From the NCBI GenBank assembly GCA_964542765.1, contig CAZIVO010000062.1, positions 1-20,923 on the forward strand: 20,923 bases of DNA, in the 5' to 3' direction. Position numbers and translations under genes: made by a program. Every line of letters starts with the position of its first letter. Position 1 is the first letter of the stretch. The stretch is from CAZIVO01 sp964542765 (GTDB lineage Bacteria > Planctomycetota > UBA1135 > UBA2386). The notes beneath the pieces were generated by a model. That model ran no database searches, had not been told where the DNA came from, and worked only from the letters and a program-made list of their open reading frames with translations. Below, in pieces: positions 1 through 8,350 of the stretch.

Positions 1-386
1 TGAAGCTTGGCCTGACGTGATCTGGCGTGACTCGCGAAGATCTGGAGGATCAATTCGCTGCGGTCGAGGACGGGGACTTTCAGGGTTTGTTCGATCAGGC
101 GACCCTGTGCGGGGCTCAGGGAGTCGTCACAGATGACGGCTTGAGCCTTGGTCTGCTCGACGAGTTCGACGAGTTCCTCGAGTTTGCCACGGCCTACATA
201 GCTTCTGGGGTCGGGCGTGCGTCGCTGCTGCACCACGCACCCGGCAACACGGAATTGTCCGGCGCGGGCGAGTTGTTGCAACTCGGACAGGGTTTCGGTC
301 GCTGTCTGGTTACCACGTGCGGAGAGGCCGAAAAGGATCGCTTCGGGTGACTCCGCATCCGTTCGGAAGAACGGTGTTTCCTTCAC
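1..386 (-). CDS. hflX: GTPase HflX, N-terminal part (cut by window edge)
   Basis: Reading the minus strand from a GTG at 386 gives 128 codons of open frame that run off the left edge. The translation contains DPRSYVGRGKLEELVELVE, then DDSLSPAQGRLIE, VPVLDRSELILQIFA and SHARSRQAKL. These are the hallmark segments of the HflX N-terminal nucleotide-binding domain, the region preceding the G domain. HflX is a ribosome-associated GTPase that splits stalled or stressed 70S ribosomes. The G domain (G1-G4 motifs) lies outside the window, so catalytic competence cannot be judged. The GTG overlaps the nadB stop in a GTGA arrangement (4 bases, 383-386), which implies translational coupling; only a weak purine-rich stretch precedes it. 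The family assignment is firm, the exact start less so. Confidence 0.9.
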   Translation of the reverse strand, partial: MKETPFFRTDAESPEAILFGLSARGNQTATETLSELQQLARAGQFRVAGCVVQQRRTPDPRSYVGRGKLEELVELVEQTKAQAVICDDSLSPAQGRLIEQTLKVPVLDRSELILQIFASHARSRQAKL

Positions 387-2059
387 GCCGTTACCTTGTC
401 TGTTGGCGTGAGGATGTCGCCGACTTCCGTTTGAATGCTCTGGTCTGCTCCGATGCTGAGCGAGATATTGCGGCACCAGAGTTCGTCATTGCGCTCGGCA
501 TGGTCGGTCCGGAAGTGTGTCCCACGACTCTCTTCGCGTTGTTGTGCTGCCGTGCCGACCAGGGCGGAAACGGTCAGCATGTTGACCAGTTCGCAAGAGG
601 TTCGGTCACGAGGTCCGGAGCGCATGAGAAAGTGATTCCACAGGCCGATTCTCTGCAGGGCTTCATTGAGTCCGGCGGCGGTGCGCGTCACGCCCACCAG
701 CCGGCCCATCAAGCTCTTGAGGGAGTAGAGAATGTCATCCAGATGAATGCGTGGTGTGTTGTCCGCCGGGCGCGGTGCCGGCACGATGGACGGCAGGTTT
801 TGGGGTGAGCCGGTGGCTTCATCGGCTGCGTGCGCACCTGCGCGTCGACCCATCACCGCGCCTTCGAGCAGCGAGTTGGAAGCCATCCGGTTGGCCCCAT
901 GGAAGCCGGTTGCTGCGGTCTCTCCGATCACCCACAGGCCGGGGATACTGGTTCGACCATCCAATCCAGCCTCGACACCACCAACGAAGTAATGAGCGCC
1001 GGGTCGTACGGGGATCGCATCGCGAGCGATGTTGATATCGAATGCGCGGCAGATGCGCGAGATCGTCGGGAATTGTTCATGCACATCACCACTGATCCCG
1101 CTCAGATCGAGGTAGACATGGGTATCGCCGGTCTCGACCATCTTTTCGAGGATGGCGCGGCTGACAATGTCTCGAGGGGCAAGATCTGCCATGGGGTGCG
1201 CAGCTTCCATGAAGCGTTGCCCGTGGCGATCCCGCAATACTCCACCGGCGCCCCTGATGACCTCGGAGATGAGTGCGCGAGCGGCACCCGCGAGGTAGAG
1301 GGTGGTGGGGTGGAACTGCACGAATTCCATACCCATGAGTCGAGCCCCTGCACGGAAGCACAGGGCGATGCCATCGCCTGTCGATCCTATCGGATTGGTG
1401 GTTTCGCGGAATACTTGGCCGGCACCTCCGGTGGCGATGATGACAGTGCCGGCTGAGATGGCGAGTTCCCGTCCATCGGCGATGGCCACGACTCCCACGC
1501 ACCGGCCATCGTTCACGAGGAGATCGCGCACGAAGGCATCGCGCCGCCAGGTGATCCGGTTATCTGCTTCGAGTTGAGAGCACAGGACGCGGCTGATCTC
1601 GCTGCCGGTGGCAGCGCCGCCGGCATGAACGACTCTGGGAAGGGAGTGTCCCCCTTCGTGCGAGAACTGATAGTCGCCATCTTCGGTCCGATCGAAACGG
1701 GCGCCGAGTTCTTCCAGCCAGTGGATGACCTGCACTCCCTCGGCAACGAAGGAGCGAGCTTTTTCGATGTCGGACAGGCCCGCACCCACACGCAGAGTGT
1801 CATCGAGATGGATGTCGGCGGCGTCTCCGGGACTCAAGGTAGCGGCCACGCCGCCTTGGGCATGAGCCGTGTTTGATTCTTCTATGGGTGTTTTTGACAG
1901 AAGCAGAACGGATGCCCCCGCAGCGGCTGCTGTCAATGCGGCGCCACCACCTGCGACTCCGCCGCCAATCACCAAGACATCTGTCGTCAGGACAGGGATG
2001 CGGCTCGAGTCGAAGCCGCCGAGCGTGGTCGGGAATCGAAACTCGAAGCGCTTCTCCAC
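383..2059 (-). CDS. nadB: L-aspartate oxidase
   Basis: A 558-residue flavoprotein that oxidises L-aspartate to iminoaspartate, the first step of de novo NAD synthesis in the cytoplasm. Visible signatures are the N-terminal FAD dinucleotide fold (VLVIGGGVAGGGAAL, about residues 28-42), the HAQGGVAA segment (about 66-73), EFVQFHPTTL, the GAHYFVGGV segment with its substrate-site His, and GFHGANRMASNSLLEG near residue 390. The C-terminal helical domain is present and length matches the family (about 530-560). The start is GTG with GAGG five bases upstream. It lies 42 bases downstream of secDF and overlaps hflX by 4 bases. No nadA or nadC is in view, so its partner enzyme must be encoded elsewhere. 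Succinate dehydrogenase flavoprotein is the related alternative, but the NadB-type C-terminal half argues against it. Confidence 0.95.
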   Translation of the reverse strand: MEKRFEFRFPTTLGGFDSSRIPVLTTDVLVIGGGVAGGGAALTAAAAGASVLLLSKTPIEESNTAHAQGGVAATLSPGDAADIHLDDTLRVGAGLSDIEKARSFVAEGVQVIHWLEELGARFDRTEDGDYQFSHEGGHSLPRVVHAGGAATGSEISRVLCSQLEADNRITWRRDAFVRDLLVNDGRCVGVVAIADGRELAISAGTVIIATGGAGQVFRETTNPIGSTGDGIALCFRAGARLMGMEFVQFHPTTLYLAGAARALISEVIRGAGGVLRDRHGQRFMEAAHPMADLAPRDIVSRAILEKMVETGDTHVYLDLSGISGDVHEQFPTISRICRAFDINIARDAIPVRPGAHYFVGGVEAGLDGRTSIPGLWVIGETAATGFHGANRMASNSLLEGAVMGRRAGAHAADEATGSPQNLPSIVPAPRPADNTPRIHLDDILYSLKSLMGRLVGVTRTAAGLNEALQRIGLWNHFLMRSGPRDRTSCELVNMLTVSALVGTAAQQREESRGTHFRTDHAERNDELWCRNISLSIGADQSIQTEVGDILTPTDKVTA

Positions 2060-2101
2060 GTCATCCTCGAGAGGGATGTCTCATCGGCGAGAGGTGTCTC
2101 A

Positions 2102-5086
2102 TCACACGCCACTCCCGATGGTGATCTTTCCACCAGATTCGGTCGTTGCGTCGGGTGCCCCGCCACTGATCTCGCGGTTTCGTAGCCACAGCACGATGGG
2201 AGAGGCGACGAAGATGGTCGAGTATGTGCCGGTCAATACACCGACGATCAGAGCGAAGGAGAAACCTTCGAGCGAACTTCCGGACCCATGGTTCACCACG
2301 AGCTGAGCGATGACCACGAACAGAGTCGTGCCCGAAGTCAGGATCGTGCGCGACAGGGTTTGATTGATCGACCGGTTGATGATGTCACCGAAAGATTCCT
2401 TGGTGTCACCAAGTCGTTGCTGGTCACCCACATTTTCCCGGATCCGGTCGAAGATGACGATCGTGTCATTGATGGAGTAACCGATGATCGTCAGGAACGC
2501 GGCGATCATTGGAAGGTCGATTTCCGCATTCACGAATCCGAGTTGATTGCACAGGGTGACAATTCCCAGGGCCACGAACACATCGTGAATGAGGGCTGCG
2601 ACTGCGCCGAGGCCGTACTTGTATTCGTGGAAGCGCACACGGATGTACATCACGATCAAGAACAGCGCCAAGACCATGGCGCCGATCGCGGCTGTGCGGA
2701 GTTCGCCGACCATGCGACTGCCGATTTCTTCCGCTTCCGGGATCGGATTGGAAAGGAGCATGGCATTGCCGGCAGTATCCTTGAGAGGCTCGAGACCTCG
2801 TTTGGGATTGCCGTCGAGAGCCTTGCTGATCCATTCGGTGACCGTTTCCTTGGGGGTTCCCTTGGCGACCTGGAATTCGACCAGAAGGTCACGGCCTGTT
2901 TCCGCCTCAGGGTCGCCTTTGGATGGCACTGCCGATGCTGATTCGCCGCGGCTCGCCTTGATCAACGTGACAACGTCGGCAATCTTGACCGGTTCGATGA
3001 AGTGGATGTTGGTTCCCGCGATATCCGAAGTGCCGCTCGGGTGTGGCGAGAATTTGGTTTCTTCGAAAGCGCCGGGGACGAGCCAGTCCTCCAGTGCAAC
3101 CATGATCTGTTGCTTGTAAGGCTTCTCGAAGACAGCGTCCGATTCCTGTTTGTGTTTGGTTTCGGCGGCCTCGTAGCGCGCACGCAAATCATCGCTGAGC
3201 TTGAGTTTGACCGAGAATTCGCGGGCACGGCCACCATCGGCTGCCCCTGCAGTATTGACTACGGGATTGGGGAAGTCGGTTTTGAATCCCGCGCTGGCCC
3301 GAAGCCGTTCCCGGAGTTCCTCAGGACTCTTGGCTTCCTTGAAGACGACCTTGAGATCGGCGCCGCCGGTGAAGTCGAGACCGTATTTGATGGCGTTGGG
3401 AACCTGCGTGAAGTTGGCGATGCCAGCTGCAATCACGATCACGCTCAGTGCGCCGGCGATCTTGGCTCCGCGCAGGAAGTTGAAGTTCGAGTTCGTGAGC
3501 CATCCCGCTGCCTTGAAGTCGGTCATGATCTTTCGATCGACCATGTAGTGGAAGATCAAGCGGCTGACGAAGAAGGCTGTGAAGAGCGACGTCAGGATGC
3601 CGATCATCAAGGTCACGGCGAAACCACGTATCGGTCCTGTGCCCACGTTGTAGAGGACAACAGCCGCCAGGAAGGTCGTGATGTTGGCGTCGAGGATCGT
3701 CACCATCGCCCGCTCGAAACCGAGCTTGGCAGCTTGCAGGAGGTCTTTCCCGCGACGTTTTTCTTCTCGGATGCGCTCGTAGATGAGGATGTTGGCGTCG
3801 ATCGCCATACCCATGGTCAGCACGAGTCCGCCGAGCCCCGGCAGGGTGAGGGTGGCCTGGATGAACACCACCGACCCGAGAATCAAGGTGATGTTCATCA
3901 GGATGGCCAGGAAGGCCACGATCCCCGCCAGGCGGTAGTAGGCGAGGATGAACAGGAGTACCACCGAGCCACCGAAGACGATCGACAGGAAACCCTTTTT
4001 GATCGAGTCGGCACCCAGGCTGGCGCCGATCGAGATCTTGGATTTCTGCGTTGGCTTGACCTGCAGCGATCCTGTGCGCAGGACCTTGATGAGTTCATCT
4101 ACCTCGGTTTGGGTGAACTGGCCGGTGATGCGGGCGTCACCATAGATCCTGCCCTGGAAGACCGGTGCGGAGCGCACGTAGCCGTTGAGGATGATGGCGC
4201 TCGATTTGCCGATGTATTCTTCAGACCAGTCCGCGTAATCGCTGGCCCGGCTGTTGCGAATCCGGTAGGCGACCGCGGGTTGCCCGTACTCGTCGAGCGT
4301 CTGCCCGACGGCCGACGGGTCCATGTCTTCGCCCCGGAAGTACCGCTCGCTCATGTTGATCGGCAGCATCTCGACGAGGTAATCGTCGGGACCGGACGGC
4401 TTTCCCGAGAAGCGCTCTTGCGAACTGATGGCGACTGCGTTCGACCCGGAATTACTCGAGAAGGCGTAATCCCAAGCCTCGGGCTGATCGAGTCTCGGTT
4501 TGACCCTGTGAGGGAACCACTTCAGGTTTTGCTGCCCGGCGGCGGGGCCGCCTGCGTCCTGCGGGAGCAGGTTGAAGAGCAGGACCTTCTCGGGATCTTC
4601 GGTGAGAAGTTCGCGGCGGTCCTCACCCTCGGCGTCGAGCCATTCGGTGAGGCGCTTGCTCTCCTCCGACATGTCGAACTTGACACCGTCGTTGTTGTAG
4701 TCATCGTCTGCGGCCATGCGCAGTTCGAGGCGCCCCAAGGTTTCGACTGCGCGGACAACCGAGTCGAGTTCCGCAGGCCTCAACTTGGGGAGTTCGATCA
4801 GGATGTCTCGATCACCACGGCGAGTGACAACCGCTTCGCGGGTGCCAGTCGGATCGACACGCTCGTGGATGATGGCGACCGTCTGCAGCATGATCTGTTC
4901 CGGGTCTGCATCATCCGGAACTTGCTCATTTTCTTTCGCCGCTTCGATGTCGACGAAGTAGATGAGCCGCGATCCGCCGCTGAGGTCCAGCCCCAGTGGG
5001 GGTGGCCACATGGTCGAGATCAAGGCGATGGCGGTCGCAAGGACGAGTGCGACCAAGAGAACCTGGCGCCGTGCGTTATCAATCAT
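2102..5086 (-). CDS. secDF: Fused protein-export subunit SecD-SecF
   Basis: A 994-residue fusion of SecD and SecF, the proton-driven RND-type membrane factors that assist SecYEG in pulling preproteins across the inner membrane. The SecD half has TM1 (about 8-26), GLDLSGGSRL (32-41), a large periplasmic region to about 360, and five further TM segments with GMAIDANILIYERIREE (426-442). The SecF half starts with TM at about 542-560, followed by YGLDFTGGADL (568-578), a periplasmic domain interrupted by low-complexity charged stretches (about 640-760), and five TM segments with IGYSINDTIVIFDRIREN (868-885). Both RND signature motifs are intact. The gene lies 45 bases after rplS; a weak AGG precedes the ATG. 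No yajC is adjacent. The fused form is known from Bacillus, Bacteroidetes and planctomycetes, among others. The tail ends in Ser/Gly/Thr-rich sequence. Confidence 0.96.
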   Translation of the reverse strand: MIDNARRQVLLVALVLATAIALISTMWPPPLGLDLSGGSRLIYFVDIEAAKENEQVPDDADPEQIMLQTVAIIHERVDPTGTREAVVTRRGDRDILIELPKLRPAELDSVVRAVETLGRLELRMAADDDYNNDGVKFDMSEESKRLTEWLDAEGEDRRELLTEDPEKVLLFNLLPQDAGGPAAGQQNLKWFPHRVKPRLDQPEAWDYAFSSNSGSNAVAISSQERFSGKPSGPDDYLVEMLPINMSERYFRGEDMDPSAVGQTLDEYGQPAVAYRIRNSRASDYADWSEEYIGKSSAIILNGYVRSAPVFQGRIYGDARITGQFTQTEVDELIKVLRTGSLQVKPTQKSKISIGASLGADSIKKGFLSIVFGGSVVLLFILAYYRLAGIVAFLAILMNITLILGSVVFIQATLTLPGLGGLVLTMGMAIDANILIYERIREEKRRGKDLLQAAKLGFERAMVTILDANITTFLAAVVLYNVGTGPIRGFAVTLMIGILTSLFTAFFVSRLIFHYMVDRKIMTDFKAAGWLTNSNFNFLRGAKIAGALSVIVIAAGIANFTQVPNAIKYGLDFTGGADLKVVFKEAKSPEELRERLRASAGFKTDFPNPVVNTAGAADGGRAREFSVKLKLSDDLRARYEAAETKHKQESDAVFEKPYKQQIMVALEDWLVPGAFEETKFSPHPSGTSDIAGTNIHFIEPVKIADVVTLIKASRGESASAVPSKGDPEAETGRDLLVEFQVAKGTPKETVTEWISKALDGNPKRGLEPLKDTAGNAMLLSNPIPEAEEIGSRMVGELRTAAIGAMVLALFLIVMYIRVRFHEYKYGLGAVAALIHDVFVALGIVTLCNQLGFVNAEIDLPMIAAFLTIIGYSINDTIVIFDRIRENVGDQQRLGDTKESFGDIINRSINQTLSRTILTSGTTLFVVIAQLVVNHGSGSSLEGFSFALIVGVLTGTYSTIFVASPIVLWLRNREISGGAPDATTESGGKITIGSGV

Positions 5087-5131
5087 GACAAGACCTGACT
5101 GTTGGCAGCGGTTGGGGGAGCAGGGGGTCGG

Positions 5132-5572
5132 TCAGGACTCGCTGGCATCGTTGCTGGCGTCTTCGTTGGTTTGAGTCGGTTCGGGGGGTGTCAGGCCCGA
5201 GCCCATCCCTGAGCGAGGGCCGCGCCGCTTGTCGAAGTTGATCGGCAGGCGAACGGCCTTGCCGACACGATCACGCAGGTAGAAGAGCCTTGCTCGGCGA
5301 GTCTTGCCCTTTTGTGTGACCTTGACGTCTTGTACGCGAGGTGAGTGCAGTGGGAAGATACGTTCCACACCCTCGCCAGCGACCAGACGCCGGACCATGG
5401 CCATGCGACGGACCCCTGATCCACGGATGGAGATCGTTGTGCCTGTGAAGATTTGCACACGCTCCTTTTCACCTTCGCGAATCAGGTAGTGTACCTCGAC
5501 GGTGTCCCCGACTCCGAAGTCGGGGAGCGTTGTCTTCATATGCTCGAGTTCGAGTTGCCTCATCAGATCCAT
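5132..5572 (-). CDS. rplS: 50S ribosomal protein L19
   Basis: A 146-residue protein whose first ~115 residues match L19, which sits at the 30S-50S interface. Recognisable segments are FGVGDTVEVHYLIREGEKERVQIFTG (about 19-44), ISIRGSGVRRMAMVRR, VERIFPLHSPRV and RRARLFYLRDRVGKAVR. L19 is normally about 115 residues; here about 28 extra residues form a Gly/Pro/Thr/Asn/Glu/Ser-rich, acidic, probably disordered tail. The ATG is preceded by GGGAG with about seven bases of spacing, a good ribosome binding site. It follows trmD by 57 bases, the conserved trmD-rplS order, and leads into secDF after 45 bases, so co-transcription is likely. Confidence 0.97.
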   Translation of the reverse strand: MDLMRQLELEHMKTTLPDFGVGDTVEVHYLIREGEKERVQIFTGTTISIRGSGVRRMAMVRRLVAGEGVERIFPLHSPRVQDVKVTQKGKTRRARLFYLRDRVGKAVRLPINFDKRRGPRSGMGSGLTPPEPTQTNEDASNDASES

Positions 5573-5629
5573 CGTTTTTCTCCCGCCACCTGCGGCTTAC
5601 TGAGAGGGTTGGTTTGAGTTCCCTCTCGG

Positions 5630-6301
5630 TCATGATTCTCTTCGTTTTTTTTCTCTGGTCAGTGATCTTGCCTGCTCTTCTCTCCAACGAGCTATGGCGC
5701 TGTGATCTCCAGATAAGAGGACATCCGGCACGGTCATTCCCCTGAAATCTCTGGGCCGGGTGAACTGGGGGTAATCCATCTGGCCATTCTCGAAAGATTC
5801 GAGTTCCGGAGACTCGGCGCAGCCGAGCACGCCCGGAATCAGACGCACAATAGCTTCTGTCACGACCAGAGCCGCCAGTTCTCCGCCAGCGAGCACGTAG
5901 TTTCCCAGCGAAATCTCATCCCACTCGAAACCCTGCCGGACTCGCTCGTCAAACCCCTCGTAGCGGCCACACAGCATCAAGATCCGCTCCTGCTTGGAGA
6001 GTTCTCTGGCCTTGGCCTGGGTAAGGGTTCGCCCTTGCGGGCTCAGAAGGATCTTGTGAAACGGCCCATATGCACGTTCCGTGTCCTCTACTGCGTCAAA
6101 GATCGGCTCCGGCTTGAGCACCATTCCGGGGCCGCCACCGAAGGGCCGATCGTCTACCGACCGGTGTGCATCTTTGGTGTAGTCCCGGAAATCGACCAGT
6201 GCGAGCTCCAACCGTCCGGACGCCTGGGCAATTCCCAGGATGCTCTCGCCCAGATAAGGCTTGATCGCCTCCGGAAAGAGCGTCAGGATCGAGCAGAGCA
6301 T
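5630..6301 (-). CDS. trmD: tRNA (guanine-N1-)-methyltransferase TrmD
   Basis: Methylates G37 of tRNAs with a G at position 36, using S-adenosylmethionine, to prevent +1 frameshifting. The start chosen is the ATG at 6301 because MLCSILTLFPEAI aligns with the family N terminus; an upstream in-frame TTG at 6358 would add 19 residues and overlaps a promoter-like -35 box. Family motifs are RPFGGGPGMV, LLSPQGRTLTQ, LCGRYEGFDERV (knot region), EISLGNYVLAGGE and RLIPGVLG. Two positions differ from the usual consensus: GDYVL reads GNYVL (Asn134 in the 223-residue form), and the Asp of the usual DAVxRLxPGV reads Glu (Glu150). That Asp has been proposed as a catalytic base. Length is slightly short of the typical 230-250. 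First gene of the minus-strand block; rpsP and rimM, its usual upstream partners, are absent here. Confidence 0.95.
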   Translation of the reverse strand: MLCSILTLFPEAIKPYLGESILGIAQASGRLELALVDFRDYTKDAHRSVDDRPFGGGPGMVLKPEPIFDAVEDTERAYGPFHKILLSPQGRTLTQAKARELSKQERILMLCGRYEGFDERVRQGFEWDEISLGNYVLAGGELAALVVTEAIVRLIPGVLGCAESPELESFENGQMDYPQFTRPRDFRGMTVPDVLLSGDHSAIARWREEQARSLTREKKRRES

Positions 6302-6329
6302 GGTGCCGCGCCCCAGAGAAAGGGCGCGC

Positions 6330-6358
6330 AGACTAGAGATCTGCTGCATCACCGTCAA
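6330..6358 (-). promoter_or_regulatory. Candidate sigma70-type promoter for trmD operon
   Basis: On the minus strand TTGACG (6358-6353) is followed after exactly 17 bases by TAGTCT (6335-6330), a good -35 box with a mediocre -10 box. Transcription would begin near 6323, about 20 bases before the trmD ATG at 6301. It lies in the short region divergent to ribE. This is a consensus match by eye only. Confidence 0.4.
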
Positions 6359-6374
6359 GGAATCCTAGCTTCTT

Positions 6375-6980
6375 ATGTTCACTGGACTTGTACAAGGGGT
6401 TGGCAGAGTGGCCGAGGTTCGGCGGGAAGGTTCGGAACTGGACCTTTCCGTGGCCCTTGGGCCGGTGGTGCCCGATCTGGGGATCGGGGACTCGCTGGCC
6501 CTGTCGGGGTGCTGCTCCACGGTGACCCGGATCGTCGACGGGGTGGCCGATTTCAGGTTGTCGGCGGAGACGCTCCGCCGGACCTGGCTCGGCCGGGCTG
6601 AGCCGGGTATGCCGGTCAATATCGAATCAGCGCTGCGAGCGGGCGACCCCCTGGGGGGTCATATGGTTCAGGGCCATGTCGACACCCTTGCCGAGGTTGT
6701 GGTCGCGGTCGATGGGCAAGGCGGCGGCGAGTTACAGGTTCGCGTCCCCCGGGAATTCCTGGGTTATTGCGTGGCGAAGGGCTCGGTGGCCCTCGACGGA
6801 GTGTCCTTGACGGTAGCTGCTCTCGAGGCCGACGAGATCATGGTGGCCATCATCCCGCATACGGCGCAGACGACGACCATCGGAACCTGGGTGGTGGGTC
6901 AATCAGTGAACCTCGAGGTGGATGTGCTCGCCAAGTACGTGGAGAGCCTGCTCAAGGGCCGCTTCGGCAAGGACGGCTGA
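6375..6980 (+). CDS. ribE: Riboflavin synthase, alpha chain
   Basis: A 201-residue lumazine-binding protein that dismutates two 6,7-dimethyl-8-ribityllumazine molecules into riboflavin and the pyrimidinedione. It has the invariant MFTGLVQGVG start and two tandem barrel domains. Domain 1 carries SGCCSTVT, the counterpart of the usual GVCLTV, and ends at about residue 95. GGHMVQGHVD (about 95-104) opens domain 2, which contains DGVSLTV (about 140-146) and FxxxIIPHTAQTTT-like residues (about 155-168). Length matches the family. AAGGA lies 13 bases before the ATG, a long spacing for a ribosome site, but the start is fixed by the MFTG motif. It is transcribed divergently from trmD and converges on the MCE gene; no other riboflavin gene is visible, so it stands alone here. 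Confidence 0.95.
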   Translation: MFTGLVQGVGRVAEVRREGSELDLSVALGPVVPDLGIGDSLALSGCCSTVTRIVDGVADFRLSAETLRRTWLGRAEPGMPVNIESALRAGDPLGGHMVQGHVDTLAEVVVAVDGQGGGELQVRVPREFLGYCVAKGSVALDGVSLTVAALEADEIMVAIIPHTAQTTTIGTWVVGQSVNLEVDVLAKYVESLLKGRFGKDG

Positions 6981-7025
6981 GGTCCTCGCCGTTGCCGCGC
7001 TGCCTTCGGGTACCGGTGTGAAGGA

Positions 7026-8225
7026 TCAGAAAGGGCCTGCGAGAACCTGGAAGAAGGTGCCCATCGGGGCGGCTTCGCGCGCGTCCTCTAGCGCGCCGGT
7101 GACCTGAGAGAAGAGCCTGTCGAGTTGCTGCCCGAGTATCGGGTCATTGATCAGCTTGGAGAGGAGCCCCGGGCTGCCGGGATCGTTGATCTTGCCGGTG
7201 ATTTCACCGATGTGGCCGAGGGTCGTGCGGAGATCCGTGAGCATCGAGACATCGGCGAGGAGGCCGCCTGCGAGTCCGGCACCAGGATCGTCCAGCTTTT
7301 GAGCGATGGAGCGGAGGGATGTGAGTGTCTCTCCTAGCTGGTCGGCGAGTGCTTCGTCGTTCAGTATGCGAGCCATCAGGCCCTTGCCGTTGCGTGCGCT
7401 GGCGGTGATCTCCTTGAGGTCTGCGATTCCGGAGGCGAGATCCTTGGCCATCGCTCCGTCGTTCAAGAGGTCGTTGATCACGCCATTGCCCGAGTTCACG
7501 CTCGCTGTCAGGGTCCGGATCTCGCTCAAGGCACCGACGAGATCCTTGCCGGCCTGTTGGTCGTAGATCAACTGGTGCAGGATGCCATCGCCTTTCTCGA
7601 CCTGCTCGACGCTCTGGCGGAGGGACGTGATGGTGGCGATCATCTCGTCGTAGGCTTCGCGCTGTGAGACGATCGGCCCGATCGACCCCTTGGGGTCCAG
7701 GAGCATTTCGAAGAAGGATTCGACCGCGTTCAGCGTGCCTTCGGGCGCATTGAGATGGTCGAAGAAGGCCTTGATGGAGTCGACCGCGCCGACGATGTCC
7801 GTGTCGCCTAGCGAGTCGAGGGCGCTCGCGTGGGTGGAACCGAAGATCGGGCCCTCGGGCGTGAGGGGTGGTCCCGACCGTCCGGGGCTGATGTTGATCT
7901 GCTTGCCGCCCAGGAGGTTGGAGTCGCGAATCTCGATCTTCTGCTCCTGCCGCAACTGAATTTGAGTCTCCAGTTCGAGTCCCACGTGGATAGGGCGATC
8001 GGGCGACTGTGGTTGCCACTCGATATCCGTCACCTGACCATTCCTGTGGCCGAGCACATAGACGGGGTCGCCCACCTGCAGGCCCGCAGCGTTATTGAAT
8101 TGGACGACGAGCCGATGAGCCGGTTCGAAGCTGAGATTGGTCAGGGTGGTTGTGGCCCAGAGCAGCAGGCCCAGGCCTCCGAAGAACACCATGCCCAAAA
8201 GCGTGTCGCGTGCTGGTTTCGCCAT
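7026..8225 (-). CDS. MCE-domain (MlaD-type) periplasmic lipid-transport protein
   Basis: A 399-residue protein with one N-terminal membrane anchor (about 8-27) and an MCE domain (about 36-115: HRLVVQFNNAAGLQVGDPVYVLG, VTDIEW, IEIRDSNLLGGKQINISPG). MCE proteins form hexameric periplasmic rings that carry lipids between inner and outer membranes, fed by an MlaE/MlaF ABC transporter. The remaining ~270 residues are predicted helical and contain about six copies of a 33-36 residue unit of the form G-x-G-hydrophobic-x4-L-x-D, near residues 178, 211, 245, 279, 315 and 350. This is typical of MCE proteins with long helical tails that build a tube. The ATG is preceded by GAGG with six bases of spacing. 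It is the last gene of the block, 125 bases after the ATPase gene. The substrate is unknown; phospholipid is the family default. Confidence 0.88.
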   Translation of the reverse strand: MAKPARDTLLGMVFFGGLGLLLWATTTLTNLSFEPAHRLVVQFNNAAGLQVGDPVYVLGHRNGQVTDIEWQPQSPDRPIHVGLELETQIQLRQEQKIEIRDSNLLGGKQINISPGRSGPPLTPEGPIFGSTHASALDSLGDTDIVGAVDSIKAFFDHLNAPEGTLNAVESFFEMLLDPKGSIGPIVSQREAYDEMIATITSLRQSVEQVEKGDGILHQLIYDQQAGKDLVGALSEIRTLTASVNSGNGVINDLLNDGAMAKDLASGIADLKEITASARNGKGLMARILNDEALADQLGETLTSLRSIAQKLDDPGAGLAGGLLADVSMLTDLRTTLGHIGEITGKINDPGSPGLLSKLINDPILGQQLDRLFSQVTGALEDAREAAPMGTFFQVLAGPF

Positions 8226-8350
8226 CTGTCTTACCTCGATGCTGTGGTTGAGCGGTCGGTCATATCATTGAGCAAGGAATGGAACCCGTAGGTTTCACGC
8301 CGGAAAACTGTACACCGATCGGGCTGTTCGGGTTGCTGATGTTCAAGGGT

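Noticed and set aside
3002..5098. Open frame of 698 codons antisense to secDF
   Set aside because: It is a G+C-driven shadow of secDF, whose protein shows all SecD and SecF motifs. The antisense translation has no recognisable domain and is strongly charged and repetitive in composition.
8226..8350. 125-base gap between the ATPase and MCE genes as a separate promoter or small gene
   Set aside because: No good -35/-10 pair and no small open frame with a ribosome site was found; only the GAGG site of the MCE gene stands out.
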